The notes under the pieces were generated by a model. The model did no database searches and was not told where the DNA came from. It was given only the letters and a program-made list of their open reading frames with translations. 64,000 nucleotides of DNA. Origin: Armatimonadota bacterium (GTDB taxonomy: Bacteria; Armatimonadota; HRBIN16). Location: contig BPGU01000002.1 in NCBI GenBank assembly GCA_026003195.1, positions 744,001 through 808,000 of the forward strand, read 5' to 3'. A program made the position numbers and the translations under genes. Positions 60,941 to 64,000 of this stretch are shown in pieces (positions within the stretch are counted from its first letter, which is position 1; every line of letters starts with the position of its first letter).

Positions 60941-62003
60941 TCGACTTCATACCACACAGGTCGATGACCAGCCGCTCGATCACCCTGCGAGGGTCGCTAT
61001 CCCCTTCGTCTATTCCTTTCAGCACACGGTCCGCCTGATGCAGGCGTTCCAGAGCCTGCTGGATTTCCTGTAGCGACAGGCGCAGTGCCTGCTCGCGCAG
61101 GCTCCTTTCCAGAAACCGCTGTCGGGCGAGCAGCTGTGCCAGATTGGGGTCTGAGGGAAACCACTGAGTTGCGATGTCCCCGTGTTCTATCTGCAGGCGC
61201 ATCTGCCACAGCAGGCGAAACTGACGGGCGATTAATGCCATCAGGCGCGGCACCACTGCTTCCGCCCGCCCTCCTGAAGTCAGCACATCCCGCAGCAAGC
61301 GCATTGCCGAAGCGACATCGTGCATGGCGATGGCATCCACCAGTTTGAACACCTGCGCCTCCACAGTGCGGCTAACCACTGCATCCACATCCTCACGCCC
61401 GATAACCGTCCGATCACCCACATACCATATCAGCTTTTCCAGCTCTGGCTGCGCTGCAGCGGTGCTGGCGGCGGTCAGGAAGGTCAAACGCTCCTTCGCG
61501 TCGGGCGTCATCTCCTTGCCCGCTTCCCTCAGGCGTGCATCCAGCCAGTCCCCAAAGCTCGTCGCGGAGAGAGGCTTGCACTCCACCACCACACCTTGCT
61601 TTTCCACGGCGCCCAGCAGTTTCGCGGGCACTGCAGCTCCTTTCCTGTCTTCCTCCTCACTCTCGGCATGGGTGTACAGGACGAGGCAGGTGCTTTCGGG
61701 CAAGCGGAGGATGGCATCCACGAGACTATCGATGTCCGCGCTTTTGAGGTGCTGGACACCACGAACGAATACCACCCGGCGAGCAGAAAAGGCGGGGATG
61801 CTCATCGCCTCGGCGAGAATCGTGGACAGGTCCACCTCTTGTGCGTCGAGGTGTGCCCGGTCCCATTCATCGGAGACCAGCTGCTCGCGCAGACGTTGCA
61901 GCACAGCGTGCTTTTGTCCCTCCTCCCTGCCGTGCACCAGATAGATGCGTGCAGGCGTCTTGCCGACGCCCCTGTTCAAGAACTCTGTGGCAGAGACTGC
62001 CAT
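60894..62003 (-). CDS. holA: DNA polymerase III subunit delta
   Basis: Clamp-loader delta subunit of 369 residues. N-terminal RIYLVHGREEGQKHAVLQRL replaces the usual P-loop lookalike; ARRVVFVRGVQHLKS and the middle domain PELEKLIWYVGDRTVIGREDVDAVV are typical; the C-terminal collar domain includes RLMALIARQFRLLWQMR. The natural domain ends near VIDLCGMKS; the last ~15 residues come from the overlap with rpsT. holA and rpsT are often neighbours in bacteria. Confidence 0.92.
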   Translation of the reverse strand: MAVSATEFLNRGVGKTPARIYLVHGREEGQKHAVLQRLREQLVSDEWDRAHLDAQEVDLSTILAEAMSIPAFSARRVVFVRGVQHLKSADIDSLVDAILRLPESTCLVLYTHAESEEEDRKGAAVPAKLLGAVEKQGVVVECKPLSATSFGDWLDARLREAGKEMTPDAKERLTFLTAASTAAAQPELEKLIWYVGDRTVIGREDVDAVVSRTVEAQVFKLVDAIAMHDVASAMRLLRDVLTSGGRAEAVVPRLMALIARQFRLLWQMRLQIEHGDIATQWFPSDPNLAQLLARQRFLERSLREQALRLSLQEIQQALERLHQADRVLKGIDEGDSDPRRVIERLVIDLCGMKSTTRRSMQPAAVPDTA

Positions 62004-62015
62004 ACTGTCCCACCG

Positions 62016-63047
62016 TTAGAGGAGGTCACCAATAGCAATGGCTCTACCCTCCATCGTGCTGCGAATAGCGGCTTCCGTAAACTCCATATATTTCACGCCG
62101 TCCTCAAAGGTGGTGAGCCGTATCTTCTCTTTGCCCCGAATGGCGTTCACAAACTCCTCTTCCACGCGCCATCTACCTTCTTCTTCGGGCGGGATGGGGA
62201 TTTCGCTCAGGGTACTGTCGCCGCGCCTCCCACCAGTTAACTTGCCATCCGCAAAGCGCAAGGTGCCCTCGCTGCCGAACAGCCACACCTCGGGTCCTCC
62301 TGCCAGGCCGGTCACGGCGGAAATCTGGAAGTGTGCGACTGCCCCGCACGCCATTTCCGCTATCACTTCCAGATGGTCGGGGATGCGTACCGCCCGCAGA
62401 TTGCCCGAAGCGTCCTTGCGCATCGGCACGAAGGTTTTGCCCATTGCCGTCACACGCTTTGCCTCGCCGACCCAGCGCATGACTGCCTCGTACCAGATGC
62501 CCAGCGTCATGGTATTGAAGCCACTCAGGTCAAAGTCCTGACGCCAGTGCAGGGGCGACTCGCGGTCGATGAAGGTGCCTCCCGCCCGCACCTCAATAGC
62601 CAGCACCTCTCCCAGGTAACCTTCCGAGAGAAGGCGTTGGATAGTAGGGTCTACCTTCAGTGTAAACGGCGAAGGCACAATCTGCGTGACCAGATGTGGG
62701 CGTGCGCGCGCGGCTTCCAGCATCTGTCTCGCCTCCCGCACGTTCATCGCCATGCGCGCTTCGGTCATCACGTGCTTATTCGCCTGCAACGCTGCCAGCG
62801 TGACCGGGCAGTGCATGTAGGGCCAGGTTCCGATGACGATGGCGTTGGTGTCGTCAGCTTCCACCAGTTCACGCCAGTTGTCGTACACCTTAGGAATGTG
62901 AAACTGCCGGGCAACACGCTCGGAAGATTCGCGCGTGCGGTTGCACACGCTGACGATTTGCACGCCCTCGATAGCCTGCAGGTTGGGGATATGTTGTGTG
63001 ACGGTGTTCGCGCCTGCACCGACTACACCCACACGGATAGTCTCCAT
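62016..63047 (-). CDS. Gfo/Idh/MocA-like oxidoreductase without EKP lysine
   Basis: Protein of 343 residues with the Rossmann fold GVVGAGANTVTQHIPNL. At the position of the conserved EKP motif it reads HVMTEARMAMNVREA, so Lys is replaced by Ala. The C-terminal domain has MTLGIWYEAVMRWVG and GPEVWLFGSEGTLRF. Loss of the catalytic Lys suggests a changed mechanism or substrate, or a non-enzymatic role. AGGAGGTGAGC precedes the ATG. It lies 12 bases upstream of holA and downstream of the transglutaminase gene, in one operon. Confidence 0.88.
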   Translation of the reverse strand: METIRVGVVGAGANTVTQHIPNLQAIEGVQIVSVCNRTRESSERVARQFHIPKVYDNWRELVEADDTNAIVIGTWPYMHCPVTLAALQANKHVMTEARMAMNVREARQMLEAARARPHLVTQIVPSPFTLKVDPTIQRLLSEGYLGEVLAIEVRAGGTFIDRESPLHWRQDFDLSGFNTMTLGIWYEAVMRWVGEAKRVTAMGKTFVPMRKDASGNLRAVRIPDHLEVIAEMACGAVAHFQISAVTGLAGGPEVWLFGSEGTLRFADGKLTGGRRGDSTLSEIPIPPEEEGRWRVEEEFVNAIRGKEKIRLTTFEDGVKYMEFTEAAIRSTMEGRAIAIGDLL

Positions 63048-63084
63048 CAGTGTCTGCTCACCTCCTGAGGGAACTATTTCGCCT

Positions 63085-64000
63085 TCAGCGTCGCCACCAC
63101 CTGTATCGGCGTTTCAGCGCGGAACGTATCTGCTGCAGGTGTTTTTCTGCCTGTGCGGCTTCCGCTTCCCCCACGCCGCGTCCATACTCACTGCGTTCCA
63201 GCAAGCGTGTCAGCGCCCACAGCGGCTCCGCCACCTCGGGGACGGCTTTTTGTATCCTCGCCGCATACTCAGAGGGCGTCATCCAATCGCGCCGAGCAAA
63301 GCCTGCTTTTTGCAACATACGCACCGCCTGCAGGTAACAGCGCACGGTACGCGAAGGAGCATAGCCGCCGGTACGACGACCGGAGATCTCGTTCACTATA
63401 GCAAACAATAACAGGCTCGCTGCTGCTACCACCAGCATCCAGGGCAGGTATCCGTAACGTCGGGTAAGCATCTTCCAGAAATGCTCTTTTTTGCCTGTGT
63501 GGCGTGGGGAGCCAGTGACATCGCGTGCGCCCTCGGTGGCATCGAAGATTATCCAGCCGTAGCCGGGGAAGTATATCTCCGTCCACTGGTGACGATGCTT
63601 TTCGCGGGCGATAAACTTGCCGTTGGGCTGGGGGTCCCCCGCCAGAAAACCTGTTGCCACCCGCGATGGGATGCCCGCGTAGCGAGCTAGCACTGCCAGT
63701 GCAGTGGAGAAGAGGTCGCAGTAACCCTCGCGCGAGTCGAAGAGGAAGAACTCCACTGCATCTCTGCCGATGGGCACCGCCGGAGCGTTCAGGTTGTAAT
63801 CGCAGGTGGATTCGATATACTTCTTCAGAGCCATTACCTTGTCGTAGTTATTGTGGTAACGTGCGGTAATCTCTCGCACCAGATTCTGTAGGCGCGGGCT
63901 GGGCTCGGCGGGCAGTTCGAAGTAGATAACCCCCACATCCGCCGGCGTTGCCGGAGGCGCCTGACGCAGCTCATCCGGCGTAGCGTCCGGCACATGCGAA
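63085..64000 (-). CDS. transglutaminase-domain membrane protein (5' end outside window)
   Basis: C-terminal part, at least 302 residues; the frame stays open to the window edge, so the true start lies beyond it. The transglutaminase-like domain shows the Cys-His-Asp triad: REGYCDLFSTALAVLARYAGI, KHRHQWTEIYF and GWIIFDATEGA. One membrane segment (YLPWMLVVAAASLLLFAIVNE) follows, then a DUF4129-like helical tail (MTPSEYAARIQKAVP). In related proteins this unit is preceded by several membrane helices. Function: probably peptide or crosslink-related hydrolase in the envelope, unproven. Confidence 0.88.
   Translation of the reverse strand, partial: SHVPDATPDELRQAPPATPADVGVIYFELPAEPSPRLQNLVREITARYHNNYDKVMALKKYIESTCDYNLNAPAVPIGRDAVEFFLFDSREGYCDLFSTALAVLARYAGIPSRVATGFLAGDPQPNGKFIAREKHRHQWTEIYFPGYGWIIFDATEGARDVTGSPRHTGKKEHFWKMLTRRYGYLPWMLVVAAASLLLFAIVNEISGRRTGGYAPSRTVRCYLQAVRMLQKAGFARRDWMTPSEYAARIQKAVPEVAEPLWALTRLLERSEYGRGVGEAEAAQAEKHLQQIRSALKRRYRWWRR

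Noticed and set aside
1-64000. CRISPR array
   Set aside because: No series of regularly spaced direct repeats was seen; the only short repeats are the pair at 20143 and 20241 and palindromes.

Overview
The window reads as chromosomal DNA of a GC-rich, diderm, probably thermophilic or soil bacterium of the Armatimonadota type. This is an inference from gene content: several Gfo/Idh/MocA oxidoreductases (one with a Tat signal), a prepilin-like protein with a C-terminal H-X9-DG motif, tandem Uma2 genes, DUF5916 and DUF4139 proteins, and an outer-membrane porin. No rRNA is present to place it firmly. It encodes about 60 genes, two tRNAs and no CRISPR array. Coding density is high, with many 4-14 bp overlaps and strong GGAGG-type ribosome binding sites. 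Several near-consensus -35/-10 promoters can be read directly.

Layout. 1-4.5 kb: a secreted TPR protein, then an ANTAR response regulator with a GAF/GAF/HisKA_2 kinase and a zinc-ribbon coiled-coil protein. 4.5-6.5 kb: an overlapping DNA methyltransferase/PD-(D/E)XK endonuclease pair, a likely type II restriction-modification system. 6.5-13.5 kb: isochorismatase-like hydrolase, tRNA-Glu with its own promoter and terminator, a Met/Gln-rich LTXXQ-like periplasmic protein, Bcp peroxiredoxin, MFS transporter, DUF5916 protein, RsmI. 13.5-19 kb: a carbohydrate cluster (TIM-barrel isomerase, two oxidoreductases, a large glycosidase-like protein). 19-22.9 kb: THUMP methyltransferase, DUF4139 protein, and a frameshifted coiled-coil/nuclease-like gene.

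22.9-36 kb is almost all on the minus strand. It holds a sugar-active run (phosphodiester glycosidase, beta-hydroxyacid dehydrogenase, two SIS-domain proteins, a GH130-like propeller enzyme), glycogen phosphorylase, an inositol-monophosphatase-like enzyme, an LDH-fold malate dehydrogenase, the HslVU protease and a UroD-family protein. 36.3-40.2 kb is a plus-strand catabolic-looking operon (two oxidoreductases, DapA-like aldolase, nitrilase) divergent from the UroD gene. 40.2-43.7 kb carries an M28 peptidase with PDZ domain, SurE and an unknown protein. 43.9-44.05 kb is a small palindromic MITE-like insertion, followed by a promoter and two secreted proteins, one with STN-like domains. 45.6-49.5 kb: Mpg glycosylase, an AbiEii-like toxin/antitoxin pair, and a minus-strand operon of two Uma2 proteins, DUF1992 and a helix-hairpin-helix protein.

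49.6-53.4 kb is a porin plus methyl-accepting chemotaxis receptor operon. 53.8-64 kb holds a Tat-exported oxidoreductase, QueF, a histidine phosphatase, an ankyrin protein, a frameshifted pseudopilin with a consensus promoter, an ABC ATPase without permease, a methyltransferase, an HxlR regulator, tRNA-Cys followed by rpsT, holA overlapping rpsT antisense, another oxidoreductase and a truncated transglutaminase-domain protein.

The most noteworthy items are the unassigned restriction-modification pair, the porin-chemoreceptor operon, the MITE-like palindrome, two frameshifts (one in a six-base homopolymer of a pseudopilin), the antisense overlap of rpsT with holA, a leaderless-looking surE, and the uncharacterised sugar/catabolic operons.
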